From: Hemibagrus wyckioides
Lineage: Eukaryota; Chordata; Actinopteri; Siluriformes; Bagridae
Direction of reading: 5' to 3'
DNA: 64,000 bases
NCBI RefSeq assembly: GCF_019097595.1
Contig: NC_080719.1
Location: 15,328,501-15,392,500 of the forward strand
The translations under genes and the position numbers were made by a program. The notes under the pieces were generated by a model that was not told the origin of the DNA, made no database searches, and worked only from the letters and a program-made list of their open reading frames with translations. Shown here piece by piece: positions 50,201-61,449 of this stretch (the stretch's first letter is position 1; each line of letters opens with the position of its first letter).

Positions 50201-52088
50201 ATTTCCCAGCTTGTGCTTTTATAACAGTTATAACAACTGCCGTACAATTACAAAGAATACACAACATAGACCATTAGTCTAATTTAACTCATTTTCCTTC
50301 TTTCTCTCTAGTTCTCACCAGAAGATTTTGGAATATGCGCTTTACTCCTTCACATACTGTTTCCCCCTTCACACTATAAAAATGGATTTAAATCTGAACA
50401 TTTTGTGCTATTTATCCAGTAGAGCATGTGGGCAGACAGGATGTCGCTTTCAGAGTGACGCTATTTGTTATTCATCCTAAAACTGAGCATGCACTTTTTC
50501 TGGCGTGATGAACAAAGTAACCGTTACACGCATACAATCCAGATCGCCCACTCAGAATGTACAAATTTGCTCAAGTGGATTGCATCCTCAGCTTTTTTTT
50601 AAAACATTGAATCGCTTGTGCTGAAAACAGCACAAACCAAGCAGACTAATTCATACCCTCATTTTCTTATGAGATAGGTAACTATTGATTCCCAAGTATG
50701 TGTTTCACATTTTCACATGCCTGCAAGCTTTTTAACTCATTTTGCTACAAATACATCAAAAACAGCAGGGCATTTTGGATTATTACAGAAATACCATCAT
50801 GTTGATAACCTCATAAAGCAGTCATTAATGTGGCTATTTTTTGCAGTGCTTCTCAATTCTCCTTTAGTCATTTTAGTCACGTTCTATAACAGCAGCTCTG
50901 ACAATAATTCCAGCTGTAACTCAAAGGCTAGTTTATCTTAATGTGCAGGTACTTATATATGTTATTGTCTTTAACAATATTAAGAACACACATGGAATTG
51001 CATGGCAAGTATTCCACATGATCTGAGGCTAATGATAAACAAATTAAGGTCGATGTTGTTATTTAGAATTGCTGATATGCTGAACCTTGCAGACATTTAT
51101 TTAATATTCAAAGACGGAGTCTACAATGTTAACAGTGTTCTGTTAATTTCTTCAGTATACAGGGTTTTGCGGTTTGCAATTTCTTGCTGCTTTTCTGTCC
51201 ATGTACACATTTACAGCGAGTTTTGTAACAAGTATTGGACAAAATATGGTTTTGCTCTGCCATAGCAGAATCTGTATTTGAAGATCTCATTTGATAATGT
51301 TGGTAAATGCTGAGCCCACCCCAAAGATGATAAAATCCTCTCGAGTACTTACTGACTCCCAGACTGTGCAGGCCAACAGAGGTTGAAAGGCGTCTGTGAG
51401 AAATTCCATGGTGTGCAAAGTGGATTCTGAAACAGGATTTTTAGAGTAAGGAAGTGAGAATGAGAGCGATCCAGTCATCACTGCTTATATGTGCAGGCAA
51501 AACAAATGCATAAATATTTTCTTCCCTATTTTCTATTTTGTATGCATTGCATAAAAAAAATGCTGGTAACTACTTGCCTACTGTACAGCAGAACAAATAT
51601 GAATATAAAAATATTAGTATGAATGTGTAATTTTCTCATCCTGCTTGTCTGCACTTTTTATTTTGTCTAATCTAACATGGTTAAAAAAAAGAAGAAGCTT
51701 TCTTTAGCTTGATGCCACGTGGCGAAAATGATGTGCTAAAAACATTTCCATCAATGCATCCCCAGTAGGGTGTATGTTATAGAACACTATTAACATGCCA
51801 TTGTGATATCACAGCATACCATGGCAAACCAACAGTATGAGACAGTGCGGTTTTAGTTGTGCAATCAGTGTGAGCTTTTTCCTCTCTCAAGACGTTTTTC
51901 CAGCTCTCAGCATTGCAACATTTCCAAAGAAATAGACAAACGTAGTGTGTGACCAGCATATAAACCATGTGAAACGTTACCTCCATAGCAGAAGAGGCCA
52001 GGCCCAACATTCCAGTATCCAGTTGAGTTCCCTCTGTATGAGAACAGTTCTGCCCTTCCATGGCAGAGGAAGCAGAGAAAAAAGGCAT
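21135..52088 (-). CDS. sbno2: Protein strawberry notch homologue 2, complete
   Basis: Nuclear DExD/H helicase-like transcriptional co-regulator. Mammalian SBNO2 is a STAT3-responsive gene acting in macrophage anti-inflammatory and osteoclast programmes. Coding exons in order: 51981-52088, 51353-51426, 46837-46945, 32728-32862, 32388-32471, 31930-32029, 31663-31823, 31189-31322, 30821-30911, 30555-30698, 30316-30433, 30124-30229, 29887-30040, 28906-29082, 28699-28796, 28291-28373, 27910-28095, 27527-27648, 27107-27238, 26827-26962, 26569-26681, 25767-25838, 25569-25677, 25367-25426, 25130-25273, 24940-25034, 23817-23909, 23429-23560, 23108-23184, 22670-22857, 21135-21913. Phases all agree: 4,314 nt, 1,437 residues (human 1,366, from memory). 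Order: acidic run (about 177-190), [18 protein letters not shown], Walker [12 protein letters not shown] (274-284), DECH (384-387), basic KRKRK (623-627), motif V/VI region with [11 protein letters not shown] (815-825), [20 protein letters not shown], charged helix, Q/S-rich tail. An in-frame TAG eight codons upstream fixes the start at 52088. Details such as [13 protein letters not shown] and [10 protein letters not shown] fit SBNO2 rather than SBNO1. Whether this is the a or b teleost copy is unknown. Confidence 0.97.
26569..27238 (-). other. sbno2: Sbno2 helicase C-terminal lobe (exons 19-21)
   Basis: Exon 27107-27238 begins [14 protein letters not shown]. Exon 26827-26962 contains [16 protein letters not shown] (motif V-like) and [14 protein letters not shown]. 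The split codon then gives [14 protein letters not shown], motif VI with its arginine finger, in exon 26569-26681. This is the most conserved block of the strawberry notch family. Confidence 0.9.
30124..31322 (-). other. sbno2: Sbno2 helicase N-terminal lobe (exons 8-12)
   Basis: Exon 31189-31322 carries the nucleotide-binding loop [11 protein letters not shown] with intact lysine 281. Exon 30555-30698 carries ATYSALIGE. Exon 30316-30433 starts [11 protein letters not shown] (DECH box, Mg/ATP coordination) and ends VVYASAT, the motif III-like segment. Exon 30124-30229 gives [13 protein letters not shown]. All catalytic positions are present, so ATPase ability is not obviously lost. Confidence 0.9.
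33449..34490 (+). repeat. 541-bp tandem duplication carrying a TATAGG-type minisatellite
   Basis: Unique sequence beginning GGCCATAGCTTACCTCAG at 33,449 recurs at 33,990 with only a few differences (for example TTTATTTAG against TTAATTTAG, and GAGTAAGAAG against GAGTAATAAG). Each copy runs into a minisatellite (about 33,613-33,985 and 34,155-34,483) of degenerate TATAGGATATAGGGTATAAG-like units, 7 or 14 bp per step. The whole block lies in sbno2 intron 3. Long open frames across it are by-products of the repeat. Confidence 0.9.
35165..35254 (+). repeat. (AAAT)n microsatellite
   Basis: About 90 bp of AAAT units with a few AGAT variants near the left end. Confidence 0.95.
37425..37645 (+). repeat. 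Dispersed repeat fragment, same family as at 8,305
   Basis: GAGATGCTTTTCTGCTCATC, then GGAGTTATTAACTAAGT, TAGATCACATTTTCCCACAT, AACTGAAGCTCCTGACC and TGCATGATTTTATACACTG occur in the order expected for this fish repeat, with internal deletions relative to the 8.3 kb copy. Confidence 0.55.
38901..38957 (+). repeat. (TG)n(TA)n microsatellite
   Basis: A TG run is followed by TATA/TACATA steps. Confidence 0.9.
40440..40499 (-). CDS. sbno2: Alternative first coding exon of sbno2 (short isoform)
   Basis: The 20-codon frame starts [14 protein letters not shown] and ends at a consensus-like donor (CCCAAG|GTAGAT) in phase 0, matching the phase 0 acceptor of exon 32728-32862 ([10 protein letters not shown]). 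Splicing would replace exons 1-3 (97 residues) and give about 1,360 residues. Upstream on the minus strand (40,500-41,100) is GC-richer, polypyrimidine and GT-repeat sequence without a splice acceptor that I can see, consistent with an internal promoter and 5' UTR. An alternative is a first exon of an unrelated short transcript. Confidence 0.55.
40500..41110 (-). promoter_or_regulatory. sbno2: Candidate internal promoter of sbno2
   Basis: This segment is upstream of the alternative first exon and is GC-richer than the surrounding intron. It holds a CA/CG-repeat stretch (40,730-40,763) and a GGGGA/GGAGA purine block (40,910-40,955). No TATA box was assigned and the start site is unknown. Confidence 0.3.
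41804..41931 (-). CDS. Orphan terminal coding exon with hydrophobic C-terminus
   Basis: The segment begins behind a strong acceptor (GATATCCTATTAG), enters in phase 1, and reads 41 codons to a TAG stop at 41804-41806. The peptide contains [18 protein letters not shown] followed by a mostly hydrophobic end, [18 protein letters not shown]. This is the shape of a single-pass or GPI-anchored protein's C-terminus. Its base composition is clearly more GC-rich than the flanking intron. Entry phase 1 fits none of sbno2 exons 1-3 (exit phases 0, 2, 0), so it is not a simple sbno2 variant. I do not recognise the family. Upstream exons would lie to the right, interleaved with sbno2 exons; none was identified with confidence. 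It could be a decayed exon. Confidence 0.45.
44141..44164 (+). repeat. (GT)n microsatellite
   Basis: About 12 uninterrupted GT units in sbno2 intron 3. Confidence 0.9.
46400..46480 (+). mobile_element. tRNA-derived SINE head fragment
   Basis: A B-box match GTTCAAATCC (46,444-46,453) is preceded at the usual distance by a degraded A-box-like stretch (ACACAATAGAAAAGC). This resembles the 5' part of the 7.87 kb element. No cloverleaf forms, so it is not a tRNA gene. Confidence 0.4.
48223..48258 (+). repeat. (CA)n microsatellite
   Basis: About 17 CA units with one TA interruption, in sbno2 intron 2. Confidence 0.9.
49943..49951. promoter_or_regulatory. STAT/GAS-type palindrome
   Basis: TTCCCGGAA is a perfect match to the STAT3/STAT5 consensus TTCNNNGAA. 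It lies in sbno2 intron 2 in a locally GC-rich patch. Mammalian SBNO2 is induced through STAT3, so an intronic site is plausible, but looser matches to the consensus are frequent by chance. Confidence 0.3.
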
Positions 52089-52143
52089 CAGGTCGAAGTC
52101 AGGAACATGCTGACTGACCTATTTGTCTTATGTGTGGCATGTC
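52089..52143 (-). other. sbno2: sbno2 5' UTR part of coding exon 1
   Basis: A strong acceptor (TTTTTCTGTTTGTGTCTAG) ends at 52,144 on the minus strand, so transcription begins further right and at least one non-coding exon precedes this one. The in-frame stop TAG lies 24 bases upstream of the start codon. No upstream exon or CpG-rich promoter was recognised before 64,000. Confidence 0.7.
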
Positions 52144-52615
52144 CTAGACACAAACAGAAAAACAAATGATCAACAGAAAGCAAAACAAAAACCTCCCAGT
52201 GGTTTATTTAGAGTGCTCATGTGGCTTAGGGTGTGAATCTTTTTAGCCTCTTATTTTTCTATTTAGGTTAAGCAGCAAATGGTAGTAGACTATGTACATT
52301 AGTTTTAAGAAAATATGAAAATATGAGAAAGAATGGGTATTACTGTGAATGTAAAGGGGAAATGCATTTTACATCTTGCTAATTGTGAGTGGGTTTACAC
52401 AGACAGTAATTCACGCTTAACTGGTTTACCAGATTATTTAGGTAATCATTTAAAAACCTTCTATAAAACCATTATATTCTATATTTTCATTATATTATAC
52501 AGTTATTCAGTGTGCATATACAATTATACACAATCACTACTTAAAGAAGAGCTGCCCTGGAGACATTTAGCAATATTTAGCAATAAATCGTTTTAAAAAT
52601 GCAGTAAAATTTACC

Positions 52616-52616
<1 letters not shown>

Positions 52617-52653
<37 letters not shown>
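52617..52653 (+). repeat. (TTTA)n microsatellite
   Basis: About nine TTTA units. Confidence 0.95.
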
Positions 52654-52654
<1 letters not shown>

Positions 52655-53694
52655 TCTATCTGCAAAACATTAGGAGATACAGCAGTTATTTGGAAAAGAA
52701 ATCAGATAACTGACTCAAGTAGACCCATTATGAGTAAACACATCAGATAAGTTATCAAATAATCAAAATGCTTGTACCTTTCAAAATCTCCTACTTACTC
52801 TCTTAGGGTAAAGCAAATGAGAATAAATAGTAGAGAAAGAAATGGAGTGTGTGATGAGGAAAGAGGGATGGAGTCCTTCCAGAAAGCTTCACAGTGAGAC
52901 AGAGAGAATGAGAAAAAGGTCAAATCCGTAGTTAAGGGTGGAACCACAGTGAGGAATGTAAGGGTAAATGTTGAGCAAAAGGCATCTTTGTACAGGTCTG
53001 TTCTGTCATGTGACGGCTCTTAGGCTTACTGCCCAGAGGCTATCGAGCAGAGACCATGCAAGTTACAAAACAAATACAGGGCCTGAGAATGCATTTCCTT
53101 TCAAATGTAGCCTGATTTGCACCATTATACCATTAGCCAGACGTGTTTCAGAGGAGCTTGAATAAAATAAAGAAGAAAAAAAAACAGCTTAATTAAAGAT
53201 AAATAAATAGAGTAATTAAATACTATTAATTGTTTAGTGCTTCAACAACTCCTGACCTTAGTACAGAGTTATTTTAAATGTATAGGATGTGCCGCACTAA
53301 GTAGGTGAGGGTTGAGATGGAAAAAAAGTCTACATTATGTCTGCCAACAGTTATGCTTTAATTTAAATACTACTACTACTAATTATTAATTATTATTATT
53401 ATTATGGCGCTGGTCATATGCATTAATACTTTCTGTTAAGGTAAATAGAAAATGTTTAGGTCACTTTTTTTAAAAAAAAAAAAAAAAGAAAACCTAAACT
53501 AAATTTACAATGAAGTACTAAAATGCACTAAATTAAATTGCACACCCTATAAATACTGTTAATGGTAAAGATAAACAGTCAGAGCTTAGATGGGACAAAA
53601 ATAGGTACACAAACAAGGTGCGTGTATATGAATACAATCTGTCGAGCTAGGGGTGCATACTACATACTAGATGCATAGTAGATGTTGTGAAACA

Positions 53695-54060
53695 TCAGGG
53701 CAGCTGGTAAAAAGTGTGCTTCGTTGAACACTGTGGTGGTTTAAGCCAAGCGCTAAATGTGCTTCTGGAAAAAGCATCGTGGCAAGGATGGGCAGAAGTG
53801 TTCAAGATGGCCTCCAGTTTACTTTCATCATCTGTAACTGTTTGCAGTAAGTCTAATGTCAGCACTGTCATGTTTAAACACACCAGGAGACCACCACCAG
53901 TTCTTTTGTCTTTTCGATATTAAGCTTCAGGGTGTTTTCCCTGCACCACAAGTCCTTTAACAATCCTCTGTACTTCATCTCCATTGCTAATGCAACTCAT
54001 AATGGGGAAGTCATCAGAGAACTTCTGCAATTGGTATGAGCTGGTATTGTACTGGAACTA
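53695..54060 (-). pseudogene. Decayed LINE reverse-transcriptase fragment
   Basis: On the minus strand, QLQKFSDDFPIMSCISNGDE resembles the catalytic FSDD (YXDD-type) block of fish non-LTR retrotransposon reverse transcriptases. After an in-frame stop, YRKDKR (compare DFRRKR) follows, and HPCHDAF with STFSAWLKPPQCST resembles the usual C-terminal HPL...RSTFS.RLRLPRC block. Much of the protein is missing between blocks, so this is a short, internally deleted relic with no function. The family (L2- or Rex-like) is uncertain. Confidence 0.55.
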
Positions 54061-54769
54061 CAAAATGTGTGTGTGTGTATATGTGTGTAAAATTTTATTA
54101 GTTAATAGGCAATAGAAGCACTGGGTACATATACACAGTAGTAGCTTATTGATAAGATAAGATTGTTTTTGTTTAGGGATGGCAAAAACAGGGATGTTGA
54201 CCTCTTGAATACGTCTGCTTTAGCATTATAACCTTCTATCTCACATTCAGTCTTAAACCAGATGAGACTTATAATACAATGGCTATGAAATGACAAGTGA
54301 CCGAAAGAAGTTCCGGAAATCTCTTTGTAGATTTAGATCTCTAATAAGTAAATACCATGAATATTTATTGAGTTAGACGTGTGTCATGTGGCAAAATGAT
54401 TCCCTATTTGTGGTCAGGAAAGTTACACAAGGCCATATTTAATGAACACGTTGAGAGTATAGACTGAAGATCCCCATGTTGGCATGAATACACTGATATG
54501 TACACTGATGTACAGCACACATGGCACTATTGTCCCAGCAAGCCATGTTTTAATAGGTAAATTGTTTATATTTTGCTAACATTTGTGTTCAATTCGGGAT
54601 AACCAGAAAGTAAAAAATCTATATATCTGAAAAAAAAAAAATCTGTATCTTTACAGGGTTCACAATACACTCATATATTTTATTTCTCCACACTAGAACA
54701 GCTTGCTCTTTTCCTTGGCGCTGTAGCAAAGTAGGTAACACTGCTGTGTTCCAGTCCCTGGGGTCATAT

Positions 54770-54890
54770 AAGGGTTAAGTGCCTTAGTCAAGAGCCAATT
54801 CGGAGTGGCCAGAGAAACAGAATCAATCAACACCCTAGAGCACACCAGTAACTGAACCAGGACTACTCCGGCTCAGCCATGTTCTGAGTG
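54770..54890 (+). repeat. Possible dispersed repeat fragment
   Basis: GGTTAAGTGCCTTAGTCAAG followed by AGCCAATTC recalls the common fish repeat phrase for GCCTTGCTCAAGGGCCCAA. The rest does not align convincingly. Confidence 0.25.
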
Positions 54891-56258
54891 AATTATTCTT
54901 TTGCCACACACATTTCGATCCAACCATCACAAGACTAAACACAAATCTTCAAAGTGCTCATCAAGGCTTCATCAAACTCCAGACACTCCGAGCGCACAAT
55001 CATGTTTCTGTTCGCTCCATCTGCTGCCTGAAGCTTCCCAGACACCACAGTGGTTAACACATCACACTAACCAGGTGTCCATCTTTCCCAGGCCCATCTT
55101 GTAGGACGATCAATAAGCTAGTGATCATTACTGGGCTGTAGAATGACCTCTTCCTGTAAAGCGCCATTATCATTACAGGAAAACCTATTGAGCAAATACA
55201 GTAAGTAGCAGAATTATGGCCACCCGTGAGAAAGATGAAGTCAACAGCCATATATAAAGAGCCTGCAATTCAATACTGTATTTTATTTCAATGAAGTTGT
55301 TTGGAAAAAACTGATATTGAGCGTTAATTACAGTATTTTTTCACTGAATCTGAAAGGGCATTACAAAATATTAATTAAAAAGAATTAAATAATTAAAGTC
55401 TTACAAATCTTGTCATAGTAATTTTGTGCATATGGTGCAGGCAGATCTGTGGTTTTGACTTTGATTGCTTTGCCACTACATACTTAGAACCCTGTATTAA
55501 CTTGACAACCTGATGTTAATATTGAGTCAAATGAACAAAACCTCGAACAGAAACATGATGTTCCTCATCTGCTGTTAGCCGCCCCTACACTCCTGTAATT
55601 ACTCACAGAAATTCTCTGTTAAAGCTGTAGCTGGGCTTAAATCGGATGGAAATTTGAAACGGACATGTTATACACAGTCACAATACAGTCCTACATCAGC
55701 ACACGTAAACGCAGTATAGCCAAAGAAACACTCCAAATTTCCAGTACAACTTAAACATGCATAATTACAGAGAAGCCTTATCCCTTATGATGGAAGCCTC
55801 CCTCTTAAGTGAGATAGCTTTTTTTCATCATGTAACTTTAAATAATTTTGCAGTGGTATGAATTTGGCTGATATGGAAAACAAAATCACATTACAAAACT
55901 TGTACACATTCCTACAAAATGCATCATGATATCTAGGCTTGCTAAGAGTATTGTTGCATTTAAAAACACATTTCTTCTGACAAAATTAAATGAGTTAAAA
56001 GGGAGGGGGAAAAAACCATGCACTTTTTAAAAGTACAAAATAGTAGGAAAAATGCAAAAAAAAGGTAATAAAGAGACATTTCTTTACCAATATTGATATT
56101 ATATTATCACCTTGGCCCTTCCTATGTAGTATAATCAGTGAAGATACATATGGCATGTAGCAATGATTAATGTTGCTGTTTTGCCAGGGAAATAAGTGTG
56201 TATTGTGTTGAACAAAACCCTGAGGTCAGTTGTCTAAAGTTTTTGAATGTTCCAGAGT

Positions 56259-56261
<3 letters not shown>

Positions 56262-56294
<33 letters not shown>
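56262..56294 (+). repeat. (GA)n microsatellite
   Basis: About 16 GA units. Confidence 0.95.
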
Positions 56295-56297
<3 letters not shown>

Positions 56298-57489
56298 ATA
56301 TATTGCAGCTGGAGAAGTTCATTCCAGGACAGTCCCCCCCACCTTATTTAGTCTTTTGGTTACCAATGGATGTACAGTATTTGTTGGCTCTCAAGTTTTC
56401 TGTGGCTGTTTCTGGAGATGTTAAAGTCAGGAGGATTATTCAAGGACCTGAGTGCATTTGACTTTCTGACTGACTCATGGTTCCTGTTTCACATTCGTCT
56501 GATCCTCTCTGATATTTGTCTGCCCAATACCTTCAGCCTTCAAAGGGTAACCTCACAGCAAGACACAGAAAAAACCCACAGTACTGCTACTTACGCCAGT
56601 ATGAGTTACACATTTGTGGTTTTACAAATAAGAGTGACGTGTTTCTACAGTTTCGAGGGCTCCAAGTTTTAAAAGTACATGCTTTGTCTTGTCCTGAAAT
56701 TAGAGTATAGAGAAGGGGCTTTCCACTCTCCATTTTCCACTCAGTTAAGCCCCAGACTCATATTCTGTTGTTCTGCAAAAGGTGTGAGCAGCAGGAGAAC
56801 ATGAAAGTCATCCAGGGTCACTCTAGTAATCTTCTCTGTCATAGGCAATGGCAAGGGCACGTTTTCATGAAGAGAGAGCAGGTCTATTATTCCCTCAGTC
56901 TGAAAGGCACATGAGATGTGTCTGTTCCGTGTGCTTTCACTCACTCACAATTTTAATCACTGTATGTTCAGTGGAACCAGTAATCCTGATGCAATCATAA
57001 TGGGAGATATTTCAGATATGATAATCCATAATCTGTTAGGCTTTTGAGGCAACATGAGGCAATGCTATTCAAACCTGAGTGGAGGGAAGGGCTCTCTGGT
57101 CCACTTCATAATTGGTGGCCTAGGGTTCACTTCAAGTGAACTTATCTGTGTGGCTGAACTGGATACAAAAATGACCAGCTCAGAGGATTGGGTGAAATAT
57201 AAGGCGTGAAGATTATCATGTCCTGTCTGTTTCCACCAAAAAAGTACCCATGCTAGACATAAGAAGTGAAAAAAAATGCTGAATTACTTTGTATTTTGCA
57301 GCAAGCAACTAAAGGGCTTTATCAGAAGTATGGACCAGCCTAATTAATTAATACAGGGTTTATTAAATAAACTGAGAAAAATAAAAGCTTCTGTTGAATC
57401 TGCTGAATACCAAGCCAGAGTATGTTAACATTCACATCATTTCTGTTATTATATCGTTATAACTTTTTGTACTACATGTTATATCTGAC

Positions 57490-57715
57490 ATTAGAACTGT
57501 GTCCTGGTTGGTGTTGCACTGACCCTTACTTTGCCTATTGTCCTGTTTTGGTAAGTCATGTGCTGTTTGTCCTGTGTAGGCCTTATTTAATTCTGTGTAT
57601 TCTGTGTAGTTGTGCGGTTTTATGTAAAACCATGGTCCTAGAGGAATGTGGTTTTATTTCACTGTGTACTGTAAAAGCTGTATATGATGTATAAGCTTGA
57701 TGTGACTTGACTTGA
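57490..57715 (+). repeat. Dispersed fish repeat ending in CTTGACTTGACT
   Basis: GGTGTTGCACTGACCCTTAC, CTAGAGGAATGTGGTTTTAT, TTCACTGTGTACTGTAAAAG, CTGTATATGATGTATAAG and the terminal GACTTGACTTGAC match, in order, a short repeat very common in teleosts. The 90-codon hydrophobic open frame across it is a by-product. Confidence 0.6.
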
Positions 57716-60214
57716 CTGTTCCTGAGAAACTGAGTAACATATTCACATGTGAGACTCAGACTTCATTTCTCTTCTGTGTAGAAATTTCATTCAATTTTTT
57801 ACAAAGTAAATCCAAACAGTCTGTGACAATGTAGATCTTAAATAACTGGCAAATGAAAAACAGTGATTAAAAACAACAACATAAAAGACATGGCTGTTAA
57901 GCTGGCTGTTAATCCTTTCAGACCTACATTAAAGGCTCAGTTACACACCATGGAACTAACCATGCTAAATTATTCCTGTCAGTCAGACGGATACAGCTAC
58001 CTGAGCTAATGAAATATGCATTAAATCTGGAGCTTGCTAGTTTGCATCTACTCTGACAATACCAGGCACAGTTGCTGAAAAATTAGCATGAAGACTCAAG
58101 TGTATGTGCAGAAGCCAATACATCAGGAAAGATATGATGTACTGATAGCTATGATAGTGAGACATGCTTGCAACTTTTGAGTACTGTCCAGGCCTGATTA
58201 AATTAGATGCAGTTCATAGCATATATATGATACGGTACAATTAAATCAGTTAATGCCTTCCTGGCATAAAATAAATAAATATATAGCATGCCTCCTAGTT
58301 GTGTTTCTATTTTTATTTTTTTAGAACACATGACCTGTTCATTCTGAATAATGTATTCATATTTGCTGTTGCAATGTTCCTACTGCAAACAAAATTTTGC
58401 ATGTGCAGTATGATACACCATATTTTACCTTGTGTCTTTGAAACATTGTTGAAAACAATCAAATCATTGACCATGTTATTTAAAACATTTACAACATGTC
58501 AGAGAACCTGTTTCTGTAACACCAACCTGTAATTATTTTGAACTTCCACATACTCGGTTCTTTTTTTAACAAGGCTATGCTTTCTAGAGGCTTTCAATCT
58601 CTGTTTATTACTGTAATTTGAGACTTCAGTCTGTCTGGGTGGGTAAATTCTTGAGTTTATTATTGAGCCATCAGCAGCAAATTCAATGCTGGTGAGTCAC
58701 AATGAACCTTCCTTGTGGAAAGAGGGTGGAACTGCCCTGTTTAATGATGCTGTTAAATACAACATTTCTGAACCTGACTAAAGGTAAAACAAAAAAAATC
58801 TGCAACAGAACATCAGATTAGTGACCAGACTTGTGTATTGCTGAATTTTTCTTGTCCTTCCCCACCTGCACTGTTCTTTGCACTTGTTTACCGACATGCT
58901 CGACCCACTAGCAGCTTCTTCCTGACCTCAGTGTGACGTTACATTTTGGGTCACAGAAACCAAACATGCCTTGTCAGAGCCTGCGGCCCAGTTCCAGGCC
59001 ACAAAGCCAGCGCTTGACCCCATGCTTCTACAAGCTGATAATTATACAGTCTAACCACAATTGCATTCAAAATGCATCGCACAGTGCCAAAAAAGATTAC
59101 TAGACCTTCCAGGAAAAGGCTGTGTGAGGTTCAGCTGGAACAGTCCAAACCAACATGACTGGGGAGAAATAGTAATTAGGTAAAGCTACGGTTTTGTAAA
59201 AAATATGGCTAAGAAGAAAGATGAGGAATCAATATCAATCAATTACTGTGACTTCAGTATAATAAAGCTCCAGATTCTGTTCAGTTTAGCTTTTTTCCTT
59301 TTTAGAGAAAAATGATTTTTTTTTTGGTTTCACAAGATTTTCTTTGCTCGTATGTCCAGAAGGGTGGGCACTGTTATACTAGCAAAAAGCTTATTTCATA
59401 ATGTTTTCATATTAACACTGCATTCAGAAAGGTTTCAGAAAAAACATCAGAGATCATTTCAAGCATGATAATTTATATCCAGAGGCCTAAATGTTGACTT
59501 ATACCATTCAGCCCCTTTCACACATGCATATTTTGCACAGGAATCCTTACATAATTAATCATAGAAAGGTACTGACTGCAAGTCAGCATTGAAAACCCTA
59601 CCCTCAGAAAGACAGAAGCACCAACCTACTGGTAAGAGATTTAATATTCAATGAATGTGAAAATACCATGAAAGCTCCTAGTAGCTAATACACGATCAGG
59701 AAAAAAGGCTGTGTCGATAATTACAATACCACTTATACTGTTATATGGAGCTAATTTAAAACATTAACCCCGTGTCATGTTTGAGAAATAAACAAGCTAT
59801 TAGAGGAGTCAGTCACAGGATGGCTTTAGATCAGTCACAGGATGGCATACTTTATGAACAAATCACCAGCAGGCTCGGAGAATGTGGTGATAAAAAGAAA
59901 AGACTGGTGACAAACAGCTTAACAGTTGAAATGTAAAGTACATCAAATGCAACTTTGGGTTAATATTAATTGTAACATCAAGTGTGATGGTGATATTGAT
60001 ATTTCAACACTTTTCTTGGCAAAAGATGATGTATAAATGAAGCTTTATCTTCTTGCATTTAGATACTTAATTGAGTGACGCTAGCAAAATAAGGTCAAAG
60101 AACTTCTTTATATGTGACAAGAGAACACCAAATCCCACAGCTAAAGTCAGTCAGTCAGACTATCTGCCATATTGTTGTGTATGGAACCATTAGGCTTTGT
60201 TACCTGAGATATGT

Positions 60215-60275
60215 ACACTATGAAGTACTGCGTCAGCTATACATGGTTGAAATGGCTTCTTGGCTTGACTTGATA
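60215..60275 (+). repeat. Tail fragment of the same repeat as at 57,490
   Basis: GTACTGCGTCAGCTATACAT followed by GGTTGAAATGGC and GCTTGACTTGA matches the 3' end of that family. Confidence 0.5.
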
Positions 60276-61449
60276 TTATCAGGACACAGTCATGTCAGTG
60301 TCTACATAAATTCGCCCTCCAAGTACTTATTTTCTATAGTTTTGGTTAATGGTTAATGTGTTTAATTATTTTGTTATGCTTTTACATTACATTAGTAGCT
60401 GCTTTGTAGCCAGTTAATATGGTTCGATGTGACTGGGCAAGCAAACTGGAGCTCTGCCCTACCTGCTAGTCTAGCTAATGAAATTATTCTTTGTTCAACT
60501 GAAGCTCTACTACTATCTATCATAAACATTATCTGAAACACTTTAAGGGAATTGTCCCACAGTGTTTAAAGCTGGTCAGCTCTAAAAGTCGTGAACAACC
60601 AAACACAATGAGGAAACAATGTGAGCAGGTCATGGGAAAACTGGGGGTGGACTAATGCACTACTGACACTGAGGCTTTAATTCATTTTAGCTTTAACTAT
60701 GAGAATAAAGACAGAAATAAAGATCATATAAACACATGCATGCAGTTTCATACTCGATTTCTTATCCCATCATGGGACAAACTGGCTCACTATAATCATG
60801 TTAGATCATTTATTTGTTGTACTGACTTTAAAGAAGGAACTTTCACTGAATTTTCCTGAATGGCCTTTTAAGCACACAGATAAACGTTGACTATAAAAAT
60901 AATAATAACTAGAGAAATCATCTATTTCCTCTGCGAGATACAGCAAGCCTCTGGTGTGAACTGTGACGTTAACCGTCTCTTCCAACTGTGCTCTGTGCAT
61001 TGCTTACAGTGCAGAGGTGTCAGATTTGTAACCTTTCTGAGATGAATATACGTCTGAATTTTCTATATTTATCTAAACATGTCCCCAGTTTCACATTTAC
61101 TGTGCCCGCATGCAGCACATTAAACTAGTGTTATGAAAGTCTCTCAAGGAACACTAAATAGTTGTTTCATTTTTAAAACCTACCATGGGATCATAAAACT
61201 GGACCACACCGGACATGTGCCCCACTAAAGAAACAACCCATAGCTACTGTTGCAGGGCAGTCAGGCATCGGCAAGACTCAAACTTGCATTGCCACAAAAT
61301 GAAGAAATGAAACTCTAACTGGGTTAATGAATCTCACTGTGCCAATACATGCCCATAAAAATGCAGTTATCTAACCAGTGAATGAAATGAATACAAGAGT
61401 GACTTCTCACTTGAAAAACTCCATTTGGCCCTTTGAAAAAATAACCTGT

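Larger units (their letters stand above)
46946..51352 (-). other. sbno2: sbno2 intron 2
   Basis: About 4.4 kb of AT-rich sequence with A-runs (47,848-47,877) and a (CA)n run (48,223-48,258). A GC-richer segment at 49,780-50,030 is open in two minus-strand frames but has no convincing exon boundaries. It contains the STAT-type palindrome listed separately. Confidence 0.5.

Noticed and set aside
57422..57694. 90-codon hydrophobic plus-strand open frame
   Set aside because: It lies across a dispersed teleost repeat.
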